Part shown: positions 1 to 11,235 of the stretch, piece after piece
Numbering within the stretch: position 1 is the stretch's first letter
How the letters are laid out: each line of letters opens with the position of its first letter
Assembly (NCBI GenBank): GCA_964017155.1
Contig: OZ024856.1
Coordinates: 13,743,625-13,807,624, forward strand
Length of the DNA: 64,000 nucleotides
Direction: 5' to 3'
From: Oasisia sp. SBJ-2009
Taxonomy: Eukaryota > Annelida > Polychaeta > Sabellida > Siboglinidae
Notes under the pieces: generated by a model
Database searches by the model: none
Seen by the model: the letters and a program-made list of their open reading frames with translations, nothing else
What the model was told of the DNA's origin: nothing
Program-made: the position numbers and the translations under genes

Positions 1-28
1 GTTGGATTCACAATTGCGCGTACTTTTG

Positions 29-433
29 CAGTTTAGGCCCGCACCTCGAAAAAAACATCAAAATGATCACCTACGATGACCAAACTTCGCAGGGCGTATC
101 TACTACACCTGTACTATGCGTATGCACTTGTCACGTGATCCAAAACAATTATTAATGCCTGAAATCGATCAAAATGTGTAAGTAAATAACGCCTCGCCGA
201 GTCGCTACTGCAATAGTAAACTCCGTCAGGTGGCGCCACCATCTTGCTGCGTTAAACCGTGGGGTCAGATCGTATTGACTTACACATTTTGATCGATTTC
301 AGGCATTAATTATAATTTTTGTGATCACGTAACAAGTGCATACGCATAGTTCAGGTGTAGTAGATACGCCCTGCGAAGTTTGGTCATCGTAGGTGATCAT
401 TTTGATGTTTTTTTCGAGGTGCGGGCCTAAACT
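29..433. repeat. Foldback inverted repeat (two ~155-bp arms)
   Basis: The left arm (29-183) and right arm (278-433) are near-perfect reverse complements; both carry the GTTTAGGCCCGCACCTCG outer end and the AAAATGTGTAAGT inner end. They differ at only a few bases and short indels. The 94-bp loop (184-277) contains a CTCF-like motif (CCGTCAGGTGGCGCC, 223-237). No coding potential is seen. It is probably a foldback or MITE-type DNA element; the outer flanks share only a weak GCGCGTAC / GTGCACGC similarity, so no clear target-site duplication can be named. Confidence 0.85.
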
Positions 434-1214
434 GTGCACGCACAGCGCCTCTAGGCGGATTTATAAATAACTAATATGCAGGGAATCTGTCGAGAGCGCC
501 GAAGCTTCGTGACGTCATTCTTCGTCTAACTGATAGTATTCTGATGGCTGGGTGTTCAAAAATATTTTTTGGGTAAACCGCTGGCGTTAAAAAATTTAGT
601 ATATATATGTGGAAATTGTTACTTTATATTAACTCTATTAGGTGTATGCCACGAAACCGTTGCCATTTGTTGTCCTTTAATAACCAAGTATTGACCCTCT
701 TATCAAGTGTCAAGTGACATATATCAGTGTTCATAGGACATGAAGTGTCAAGTACGTATTTGATCAGTGTGTATGTCAGTTTACTATTTGATATAAAAAA
801 AGTAACTCGTGGCAATGTTCACAGGACACTATACAAATTCAGTGTAGATGTCCTTGAGCAGTCCTAGTATGCTATTTAATGGTTCTCTTGTGTGATGGGC
901 ATTCTCAATGACACTGCCAGTCAATCAAAGTTAACTGATCACACATTGAACATTTTCCAGCATGTGCATGTAGTTCAGTATGTAGGGTAATGGGTAAGCT
1001 GACCAATTTGGCTGTAGACCAAACTTTTCATACTTTCTAGGCATCAATTCACTAACATTTAATTGGTAATGTTTCCTGTGGTACGTGTTCAAATAGACAA
1101 GCGAACTTGTTGTCATTGTATCCAAGGGAACATTGCATTGGTTGGTGCTTTTTGAGTACAATAAACATAAACCAGTTCCAAGTTCAGTACTTTCACGAGG
1201 CTTTTTCTTTTTAG
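434..1214. other. Intergenic stretch, no gene seen
   Basis: No convincing coding sequence is visible. A perfect CRE-like octamer (TGACGTCA, 510-517) and a TATA-like TTTATAAATA (about 460) lie just outside the foldback. They could belong to a plus-strand promoter, but no transcript evidence exists. Confidence 0.4.
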
Positions 1215-1258
1215 GGTATTTTCAAACAACATGCCAGAAAGGTGGAGCACTGCGGAAG
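1215..1258 (+). CDS. Candidate small first coding exon, product unknown
   Basis: A polypyrimidine tract and AG (TTTTTCTTTTTAG) precede position 1215, and a strong donor (AAG|GTAAGA) follows 1258. Inside is an ATG at 1231 opening nine codons that read MPERWSTAE and end in phase 1. The two splice signals 44 bp apart are what support it. I find no convincing downstream exon in the next kilobases, and a similar TAG-GGTATTTT string recurs near 2537, so it may be chance. The product is not recognised. Confidence 0.22.
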
Positions 1259-2010
1259 GTAAGATAATAAAACTCACTGTTAGTCTGTTTATAACACCTG
1301 TACAACAGTGTGAACAGTTGTTTGATCAATGTTATGTCAATGATATTGAACAATTGCAAGAACAAAATTTAAGAGTGATGGACTAATAGGTGAGAATAAA
1401 CCAAATATTTTTACAGCCAGTTTAGTTATTGTAATGTACATGAATTTATACAGAGCAGTTACATCAAATACCTCAGAGTATAACCTGGAAAGGTTTATTA
1501 CACATAGTATTTTTAGAGCTTATATATACATGATGATAAATGATACAGCTAAAAACTCATCTCTGTACTGTGACATCATTGTTGTGTGATATTGTGTTGT
1601 GAGGAAATTGCTTTGTTGTTTGTATAACCAGATAATTGCGGAAAGTTTTGATGTTGTTCATAATGTCTCCTTTTCAGGCAAAACATTTCTACTAGACAAG
1701 TGCTGTCACATGTGATTGCTGTAGGAATGATATTTCATTGAAAAATGATTATATACTAAGTTGATGCATTTTTAACAGTTTGCACATGAATTTTGCGTAC
1801 CAATATTTCTACGTGATCATCAACATTGAGCATGTCTTATTCTGTCCAACTCAGAACCAATGATGTTTCTTTCACTTGGCATTGTTTTCGGAAGACTGCA
1901 CATATTATGGATGGCACTAGATGAAAGTTGTCATTTGTCGGGTTGTTTCAAAGTTTGATATATATATATATATATATGCTTGCTTTCATATGTTCCATGT
2001 AGATGACTAA
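1259..2010. other. No gene seen; short (TA)n
   Basis: AT-rich non-coding sequence with a short TA dinucleotide run near 1959-1977. No supported ORF, RNA gene or repeat boundary. Confidence 0.5.
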
Positions 2011-3154
2011 TTAACTCTTTACTGCGCAGACCGTCCAAAACCGCCCAACCCCTCGTACGCGCAGACCGTCCAAAACTGCCCATGTAACTCACAGTGCATG
2101 GGCCTTTCGTTTACCGCAATCAGATCCTTCTTTTACATTAACCAGCCAGCTCAAACTGCTGACCTAATCTCGATGTAGGTCACGGAAACATGTGCTGTCG
2201 CCATTTTGGCAAAAATTGTTTTCGTTTGTGAATTAAGTGAGTTTGTTTGGAAGGATGTTGAAGTGCGTTCGTCTAGTTGACCTCCGACATCGTGCGGCAT
2301 TTCGCGGATATTACTGAGATCATTTCTCGATGATTTCGAGTTGGATAACGATGTTTGCAACATGAATAATGTCGACAGCGATCACGGAGACCCTGTTATC
2401 GTCCATCTACGTTGTCTGCAACTTTTCGTTGTTGAGATTCGAAAAAGATGACCCGTCGGCGGCATGTTTATTTCGCCGATACGCAGCCATTTTGTTGATC
2501 GGATCAGCGTCTGTACTTCGTTTGGTTTTTTATTTTAGGGTATTTTATTAATATGGATTATGGTCACATTGCTTCTGATAAGGGAGCACCTATTTGTGAA
2601 AGGAGTGTGCTATCTTTCGTTATTCGAGTGTTGATTTTACATACGAAAAGAATATTCCATTCGCCAATATGATCGGTACACGATAGCCATTTTGTAAATT
2701 ATGGCATGATTTTTGTCTTCATTCGCGTTGGCGGTGTTTACAAAAGCAATTATAATTTGAAAACTAACCCTCAAAATTGGATAAATGTTTTACTAGGATA
2801 AAACTAACATTCATGGCTACATTAGTTCCACAGGATCACTGTTGTGTGATCTAAGATTTTGTATATATGTAGCATGATGAAGTTGCTTATTTATTTTGTC
2901 ATAATAATTGTTGAAGTTTGCTTCAAGATCTGAAATGTAATTGATTGCAACACATATATTTTAATAACACATTTTATTCACACATTCCATGTACAGTGCA
3001 ATTAATTCAATATATTTTCATGCATCGGTTGTCAAGTTATTCAAATTTTAATGCAAGCAACCTGCAGCCTAATTCACAGATGGCTGCCATCTTAAAATTG
3101 TCTGCCCACAGCAGGGTGTAAAATAAGAAGGCTGTTTACCCAGTAAAGAGTTAA
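2011..3154. mobile_element. piggyBac-like non-autonomous element (TTAA-flanked)
   Basis: The element is bounded by TTAA at 2011-2014 and TTAA at 3151-3154, immediately inside which lie inverted ends CTCTTTACTG (2015-2024) and CAGTAAAGAG (3141-3150). TTAA duplication with a C(Y)CTTT-type terminus is the piggyBac-superfamily signature. The left subterminal region carries a repeated GCGCAGACCGTCCAAAA motif (about 2024 and 2053). No transposase is present: the only ORFs are 60-70 codons without recognisable domains. It therefore looks like a ~1.14-kb internally deleted or MITE-type copy. Superfamily assignment rests on the ends only. Confidence 0.7.
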
Positions 3155-3288
3155 GAATCAATTTCAGAGAAAAATAATCATTATTTATATGGAACAAACA
3201 ATGCAACAATGAAAGTTGAAAAGTAATAGGTACACTGAGGATTTACCAGTATATCCAGTCTCTTGTACATTTCCTCTGGTTTCATGCT

Positions 3289-3486
3289 CTAACTTCTATC
3301 ATCACTGACATCTGAGTATCGATCAGAAATACTCCCACTGTCACGATCAGCTGTGTTGCTAAGTTTGCCAACATCATCATAGTTTTGAACGTCATCCGAT
3401 ATGGTTTCTTCGCCAAAACTATTAAGTTGAAATACTGCCTTCCGCCATTGTGGCCACCGCAGGTTTGGATAATCCATCTTCAAAAA
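3289..3486 (-). CDS. Candidate terminal coding exon, function unknown
   Basis: On the minus strand an acceptor (AAGATTTTCTCAG) at 3487-3488 opens a reading frame of 65 codons to a stop at 3289. The peptide begins FLKMDYPNLRWPQWRKA and turns acidic and serine-rich towards its end (DRDSGSISDRYSDVSDD), a composition more typical of real protein than of random AT-rich DNA. No upstream exon with a matching phase was identified. It could be the last exon of a host gene or a transposon remnant; the family is not recognised. Confidence 0.3.
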   Translation of the reverse strand, partial: FLKMDYPNLRWPQWRKAVFQLNSFGEETISDDVQNYDDVGKLSNTADRDSGSISDRYSDVSDDRS

Positions 3487-3489
3487 CTG

Positions 3490-6400
3490 AGAAAATCTTA
3501 AAATTATTGGTGAGCGATAATAAACTACAACAATGAGTAAATACGTAAATTTACTATCTGTTTAAAAGGCTAAATACAGATCGTTTAAATCTGGCTAAAG
3601 ACCATTCGTGACATTAAGCAATTCAATTTGCTGAAGTCGCATGATAAAACTTATTCGAAGTGTAGTACATGGGCGTAACTTTGTTTATTTGAATTTGGTT
3701 GGAAATAATCACCATTTCACTGACGGAGTGAGTACGAATTGCCACGTCATTGCTTCATGAATATTAATGAGGACCGAGTAGCATTGCCATTGGAACATGT
3801 GTTAATATCATGTTGAAGTCATCCTGTTGCACAATGCTTAATTAACTCGGGCAAAGATGTTAGACATACATGTTATGGCCTGTCACATTATAGTGTATGA
3901 GAGAAACGTAGGAGTTGCGTATGAAAATTCATAAAATAATATTTATACGCACAAAAGAGCCTGGGACCCACTGTGGCTAGCAGCTCATCGAACATTTAGA
4001 TGGGCATCTGCATGAAGTTCTTGAAGGACCTTTGGTCCAGAAGCTGGTCATAGAGGCCAAACTGCCATCTCCTGCCGATCCATGGTCTCACCCAGACTTA
4101 AATTCACGTCTTCTTCTCCTTCTGTTATGTTGGATGTGGTGAACTGCCAAATTCATCAGATCATCCTGGTGTTGGACAAGAGCTACCTTCATCGTCTCTA
4201 GTCCAAGGTCCACAAAGAAGTAAAGAAGAGCTAGAAATGGGAACCTATATGTACACTTTCTCAAAACGCTGGCAATACGCTGGGTATACGCTGACCAGAG
4301 GCCAATCATACGCTAGTGGTACGATAATTAGTTACTCAATCGTTGCTAAAGAGGGTAGTGTTTACAGTGAATTCTGCTGGCGAGCTGAACCAGAAAGCCG
4401 ACCTCTGTAGAAAGTCATTACCATCATGAATCTGCTTTTTCTCTGCAGGAAAGAATTCTTCATTGTATATCATCATCATCCCATCAGCCAAAAAAATTGG
4501 ATTGGCTGTCGTTATATCATGAAAATTTGGATTGGCTCTCCTGTCATGAAACAATTGGATTGGTCTCCTTCTGTCATGTGACTTATGTTGTCTTTTGTCT
4601 GTTCTCATGATTTTGGACACAAAACAGCACAAAATCCACCCAGCTCTGGTAGTTGTTGCAAACCAAGTGTTGTTTGGCCCTGAGTTACTGCTTGCAAGGT
4701 GTCTAATCAGAATTTAATTATATTTAGTTGTTTTCTGAAACTGGGCTCCACCATAGGTCACGTTTTGTGATACATGTAACAAAACTAACTTAGTGTATTT
4801 TTTACGGGTTCCAAACCCTTGAAATTGATGAGATACAACAGAGATAACATAAAATAAAAATGAATCCTTACTTCGGTTTTTATGGACATTGAATTGAAAA
4901 TTGTGCTGGCGCTGTTTGGAATACACATTCAAAGACAAGATCCGTGACTAAACCACTAAAATTGTGTATTTGCAACAATCATATCAATATTTACGAGAAA
5001 AGCCACTCAGTTTCATGTAAATAATAATAATCACAACTTTATTATCCATAGAATGGAAATACACTTTGCGCTGAGCAGGGTGCATAAAATGTAATATTTA
5101 AATCACAGTAAGATATGTATACAACAATATCCAATCCCTTCCAAAATACACAAACATACAACAAATATATGTTCATTATGATAAACAATATAATATAGTC
5201 TGTCTGCTAAAGATGTCGCGGGTGATACTTTCAGCAGGCTGCGATCGGTCGGACTGTAGGTTGGCAAGCTCAGCTCAGCTATTGAAATATGGAAAAAAAA
5301 TTAATAATCAAATATACTTTCATCTATGACATAATAAAGTAAACAATTGCCTGTTCCATATGCCTTATTTGCGATTACTAATAACATGCAAAATATAACA
5401 TACACAAGGTATAGTATTACAAAAGAATCAAACAAATGCCCCCTAATATCGCTCATCCCACCCCAAATTGACAGGTCGATAACGAACGAGTGCACTGTTT
5501 GACAGCTGCTAGAAGACAAAACACGGCCAGTTACGGCTGCCGCTAGTTATTTTTATGTTTTCTAAGAAGTACGAGTTCATTTATAGATGTAAAGAACGTT
5601 GTGTTGGGAGTTTTCTTCTCAATATTACCTATTTCCACCAGAATAACAAAACAAACCTGCAATTTCGCTGCCTCATCGCCATCCGGTGATGGCAAAATCT
5701 CAACGAAAGCCACGTCGTCGCGTCAGCAATGTCGACGTTGCTGGCAACAACACTACTAGCGGCTGAATAACCCAAATCTAAGCCAATTGCTTCCAGTGAC
5801 TGTTCATATTCGTCAATTCCTCAAATCAAGAATCATTGACGATCTTTGCTTGAAATAGAAATTCTCGTAAAAATATAATCGGAAAATACTCAGAAGTGTC
5901 TAAAAATTGCAACAAATTATCTGGCTACATACATGTCTTTCAATAGAGGATTTGCACAGAAATGCCACTGACATCTATTGATCAATGTTAACACTATTCA
6001 CCAAATCCGATATATCGGGTATTGGTCGATAGCAGCGAATACCCAAACGCCATTTAAACGTAGCCCTCTGTGGAACTTCCGGCGGAAGAAGTATGACTCG
6101 TTGATTTCGAAAACAATGGGCTGTCAAAACCGCCCGGATGTCGTGGCTTTAGCTGAACATCTTCCGGACATATGTCTCTGACAAAATTACTCCAATCCAC
6201 AGCCGTTGTTTGAGACAGTGTCAGTTGCCAGGTGACATGATGTAAAGGGATTTCAGTTGCCAATGAAAACAAGAACGAACTATCGACAACCTTCAATTGC
6301 TGCAGGTGTTGAGAAATGTGATAGGTGATAGCCTGAGAGTGATTAAAACGAACCAGCATCAGAGGGTCACCTGTTATTTCTGCAAGTTTTGTGAGGTCGT

Positions 6401-6900
6401 GGTTCCTTCAATGAGCCAATCAACAGACACACGAAAGATAACAATGAATATTTATTGACACTTCAACAGTGCTTTTTCCAGCATTTGACAATCGCTTCCT
6501 TCCTATGGGCATGACACATGCAATGATCGAGGACCTAGTTGCAATTCATAGCCATAAATTATTGTCATTATAAGTGTGCATTAAGGTTACACTAATATTT
6601 TATTTTCCATCAGCTATATTTGGATCAATATTTTATTAAATATTGTTATATTCTGGAATTAAATCATACAATAAGGTCCAAGGAGGTCCAATCATTTTCA
6701 CAGGGAATCAATGATGTGCAGTTTTTGTACAACCATATCTGATAACGTGGCAACTACGAAATACAGTGCAACCTGATACTAAATCTACGATCTGACATAT
6801 GATATGCCATACAGTTGTTTGTGATTTACCAGACAACTACCACAAATCAGCTTTTGTCCTGCAACTTAATCCTAATCTTGGACGGAACTCAGTAGACATA
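3490..6900. other. No supported gene; minor repeats
   Basis: Scattered 60-100 codon ORFs overlap each other and show no domain. At 4490-4580 a ~40-bp unit built on TTGGATTGGCT...TCATGA is repeated about three times in degenerate form. At 5025-5070 an AATAAAG-type string followed by an ATT-rich tail (minus strand) resembles the 3' end of a retroposon. Nothing here can be named. Confidence 0.4.
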
Positions 6901-9600
6901 AAAATGGATCTAAGAATTCCTGGGCAACTATGCACTGCATGTCAGTACATGAATCACTGTAGAGCATCTAGACCATGACATCAGTGGCATGTCCCACCAT
7001 GGAGTACAACAGACGACTAACGTTATCCCTATAGATAACTCCCTCCTCAATTTACTTAGCCAGCGTTGACAAAGTTCAGTGATGTGTAACTTTTTAAAAG
7101 GTTCTTCCTGAGATAAATGTTTTAGTCTACCCAGTCCAACATGTGTATTTGTCATGTTTGATCTCTTCGTGTCCGGAAGGATGTCTGTTGTCCAGATGTA
7201 CCACTTCCATGCATGAAGACTCTGAACCATTAATGCAACAGACAACCCCAGTTATACCTCCCTCACAAGTTGCCCACATGGTATGGTGGTTTATCACATA
7301 TGGTTGTTGGGCTGGATGAGCATCAGTTGGCACATGTAGTGATGACAACTGGCGTGACAACAGATTGCTGCAATCCTTTCACATATCTGTTGTGTCTCTT
7401 TGCATCATCAGAAAACAAATCTTGAGACGGTCTCAATGCTCAGTTTGGGCAACTACTGACGGATCTTAAGGTAAGAATGTTTTCTTCAGCCAAATGAAAT
7501 TTTGTTTTGCCTTTTTGAGCAGAAACCAAGGTGAAAATATTCAAACATCAATATGTCATACAAACACTATGAGATATGCATCAACATAAAACAAACATAC
7601 TGCGTATGAGGTATGAAAGCAAGGCAATAAAAAAATTATTTACATAAACGTTATTAACTTACTAGCGTGGGAATGTTCTTACAACAGGTCGTCCGGATGG
7701 GACTGGTGGTGTGTTGCAGCAAATAGAAAGTGTCGTCACTGACTTGCTGCTGTTGTGGTTGTTGTTTGTTGTGGGTTATATTTGGCAGCTGCAGACTGTG
7801 TTTTTACTGAATACTCTCCATTCACTACTTTCATGTTCACTCCATTCAGTTGTAAATGTCTTGTCCAGCCAGACCTGTCATTATTGACTCATTTACTTGT
7901 CTCCTGAACAATTTCTTTAAAACCTCAGCCTTGACGGCACATTCACCCTCTGTGTAGTACCCAGTGTAATTAGATGGCAAGAGATTGATATCAAACGGCT
8001 TGAACACAAAGATTCAGCCAAGGAATTCAATGCCTGGTCTGTGCGAATTTCACCAGAAAGGCAATGACTCGGGATATGTTGGCATGAATTGGTAGTTGTA
8101 TTTATTCTGTTGTCTGCATTCAGACTAGTTTTGATGACACAAGTCAGCAGCTATAATGTACATACGCTGCTTGTTGGTATCCAGATGTCTTGTACTGACG
8201 TGTATGTCCATACTCCTTGAGCTTTAGCAGTGCTGTCAGCTTGTCCTTGCTGATGCTGGAATAAAAACCTACCAGGTATATATTATTACAGTATAAACAT
8301 GGTTAATATAATAAGTTAGTAAATTATCCAGTACCTGGTTTTATACTGTATTGTACATGTATATTTTAGAAATAGTTCTTCTGTTCAGAAAGTTATAATC
8401 ACAAAGTTATTTAGAATACACATGTTGGCTGTTAGATGTATCAGTGATATACTAACTTCAATTAATGTAACCGTGCATGGCTACACAATAACTTGAGCGT
8501 TTTGTGTACATGTGTATTGTGGTCACATTGTCACCTTGTGTCGCCAAGTTGGATCTGACATTTGGTGACTCTGCAAAGCCTCCTTTGTCCTCACCTGTCT
8601 GGTGTTGATGTCTGATCAACAAGATCATTATCCTGTGGTGCTCTCAAATGCTTGTATTCGTTGTCGATTATTTTGAGCTGTTCGGCTCTCAGATGCCTCA
8701 TTGTCACAAAAGGTAGTAATTCCTGGTACACTCTGCGTGTGCTGTCTGTTGTGCGCTGTTACCTCTCTTATTTAAGAAACTGTTGAAGATCTATTTTTCT
8801 AATTTTGTAAAGACGTTTCTTAGGGTAAGTACTGTCACTATGCACAACAAACTAAAATTTGCTTCACTTATTTTATAGCCTCATAGGGTCATCTAGGGTC
8901 CAACAAAATGGTAATATTTAAAATGTTCCTTTTTTCCAAACAATTGTGTAGTGTTTTCTCTAATTTTATATAGACATATCTTAAGGTATTGTCATTGAAC
9001 ACAAGAAATATCTAATCCAGGAGCTGAGCTAATGTGTCACCCTGGTTACAGTGACATTTCTAACACAAGGGAGAAACAGGTGATATGGGAGTACACAGTC
9101 CCAGGTAATCAATAACAATGTCAGTCAATGGTAGTGAAATAACACTGCTTCCATAGCCAATGTATGTGATGGACTTGCCTTTCTGCCCAGTTGCTTGACA
9201 AACGTGTAGGAGTGTCCAAACAAATATACCCTTGCCACATGTCCACCCTCTCCAACTTCATAGTTATAACAATAGTGATGTCATACAGTAGTAACAAGCC
9301 ATAGCATTTGTTTCTTCCTCCTAAAAAAATTGATTATTGTACGGTTAGAAATCTTTGTTCAAGATTTATAATTATAAGTGCTTTTAGAGTCTTTAATTTT
9401 CAGTATATATGTGTATGTGCACTGTTCACTTGATTTCGTAGTATCATTGTTTCTACTTTGGTCTGAAGTCCACTCTTGTCGCAGTCTGACATCCAGCATC
9501 TTCCATGTCAACTTGACTTGTGAACAGCAGGATCAGTCTGCACCAATGTTGTGGCTCTAAAGTATACATTTTGAGATGTTTATATAACATCTTTATATCA
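6901..9600. other. No recognised gene
   Basis: Minus-strand ORFs at 6928-7245 and 7127-7360 overlap in different frames. Together they look like one frameshifted ancestral sequence rich in Cys, His and Trp, but I cannot place it in a family. The 7780-8300 stretch also yields coding-like minus-strand strings interrupted by stops. The rest is non-coding. Confidence 0.3.
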
Positions 9601-9605
9601 TACTA

Positions 9606-9880
9606 ATAATAGCTACATCCTGCCAATAATAGCTACATCCTGCCTGTGGTATTGGTATCATAGCCATGTGCCAATGTTCGGAAAACACTATACATAGGGC
9701 AGTGTAGATATAATAAGTTCACGATGGAATGAAATTATAGTCATGCAACTGAATTGTGTCAGTCTTCACAAAAACTGTAGATGGGTGTAGATATGATCAC
9801 TTCTCTCTGTCAAGTGAGCTGTGTATCAATGTTCACAAACACTGTAGGCTGGCGTAGATGTAGTCAGTTCACTGTGCTAA
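9606..9880. repeat. Small degenerate tandem repeats
   Basis: A TAATAGCTACATCCTGCC unit occurs twice in tandem near 9606-9643. It is followed by three degenerate ~80-bp units built on AATGTTCACAAACACTGTAG...GTAGAT (about 9670, 9755 and 9830). A related single copy lies near 812-850. Confidence 0.5.
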
Positions 9881-9982
9881 CGTGGAACAAGGCAGCTCAA
9901 ATGATGTTTTTTTATAAAATAAAAAACATGTTTTGCCATTTTCTACTTTTGTAGAGTTCACTTTTATAACAATTACATACCT

Positions 9983-10310
9983 CTAAGTGACTATTTTGCG
10001 ATAATAAAATGAGCCCCTATCATTTATTAAATTCGTTTTAGTTTTGAAGACGCAGCAGGATGTATTGGAAAATAGGCAATGGTTAGACCTTAGTAACGCC
10101 ACCTTACATTCATTGTTCACCATGCTGTTTGGTATGACTAGAACCGCCAGTCTGTCCTTTATCTGCTTGCATAGACAGCATCCACGCCTTTTGACATGTA
10201 TGGGAAATCCTAACGTCTGCAAGGTCAATTCGACCGACTATCTCCTTTTTTGGCATTCGCCGTTGTGACACGTCAGCATCAGGAAGTTCCATACAAGGTA
10301 TCCTACAATC
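9983..10310 (-). pseudogene. Possible Cys-rich C-terminal tail of a piggyBac transposase
   Basis: Two overlapping minus-strand frames look like one frameshifted sequence. One reads RFP/GFPIHVKRRGCCLCKQ and continues to a cluster ending NTSCCVF. In piggyBac transposases a basic KRxRC-x2-C motif and a second Cys cluster close the protein as a zinc-binding domain, and the spacing here is compatible. The catalytic aspartates are not present in the window next to it. The match is short and could be coincidence. Confidence 0.25.
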
Positions 10311-10322
10311 CACTGTGCCCAT

Positions 10323-10577
10323 ATGACTAAAACATCGACTTTTGTTTCCCTTTAACAATGACAATATATAAATAAAAAACAACTGTGGCTTGCTGTAGAG
10401 GCTCATGACTAAAACATTGACCTTTGTTTCCCTTTAACAATGACAATATATAAATAAAAAAAACAACAACTGTGGCTTGCTGTAGAGGCTCATATGACTA
10501 AAACATTGACTTTTGTTTCCCTTTAACAATGACAATATATAAATAAAAAAACAACAACTGGCTTGCTGTAGAGGCTC
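10323..10577. repeat. Tandem repeat, three ~82-89 bp units
   Basis: Units begin at about 10323, 10405 and 10494. Each contains ATGACTAAAACAT, TTTGTTTCCCTTTAACAATG, ACAATATATAAATAAA and GCTTGCTGTAGAGGCTC. They differ by a few substitutions and by A-run length. Confidence 0.9.
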
Positions 10578-11235
10578 TATTGGCAGGATGTCATTGACAG
10601 TAATACTGTCATTAAATCTAGTCGGCCTGTGGCTGCTGGCTAGGCGTGGCTGTAGCCAGGCTACCATTTTCGCCTGACACGCTAGCTAAATGAGCAGCAG
10701 AACAAACATTTCGTTACTGACATCAGGATGATGTACATTGGCTGTTATTGTAAATGGGGTAGCATCAGTTACAGTCGATATCATCGACGTTGAAAGTGTT
10801 GATGTAACAGTCGGTGCCAGTTTTGCCATGAAAACTGCATTATTGTTTTTGTTTTATGAACCTTCGGCTTTGGAGACGGCATCGTGGATGATGCGAGTGG
10901 ACGATAATGTGAAATGTTTATTGGTAGCCATGTGCATCGTTGACACAGCCTCGTTTTAAATATGATCATTCTTGGGAATCATTCCAGGCATAAAGTCGAA
11001 ACATTAATAATAGTATACAGGCACATAACACTCGTTAATTTTATTATTGATATAAACCCCCAACGTATATGTAATTTATACGGATTCTTGATGCTTTGAT
11101 ACATCTAAAAAGTGCGCATAGTTTGTATTATAAGGTGTGCGTTACTAGGTAATTAATGCCCATTATTATTGATATGTGACACCCCAAAGAAATGAACCAA
11201 TCACGTGTGCTGTTTAAGAACTGGGTGTTGGAGCA
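10578..11235. other. No gene seen
   Basis: Overlapping short ORFs on both strands around 10740-10970 have no recognisable domain. The remainder is AT-rich without repeat structure. Confidence 0.4.

Noticed and set aside
1..480. Long terminal repeats of an LTR element
   Set aside because: The two similar arms are inverted, not direct, and no primer-binding site, polypurine tract or gag-pol sequence lies between them.
6928..7360. Overlapping minus ORFs with Cys/His content as a transposase
   Set aside because: No motif order matched any transposase or zinc-finger class I could defend.
10323..10577. CRISPR-like direct repeats
   Set aside because: Whole units are repeated with no distinct spacers, no cas genes, and the context is eukaryotic.
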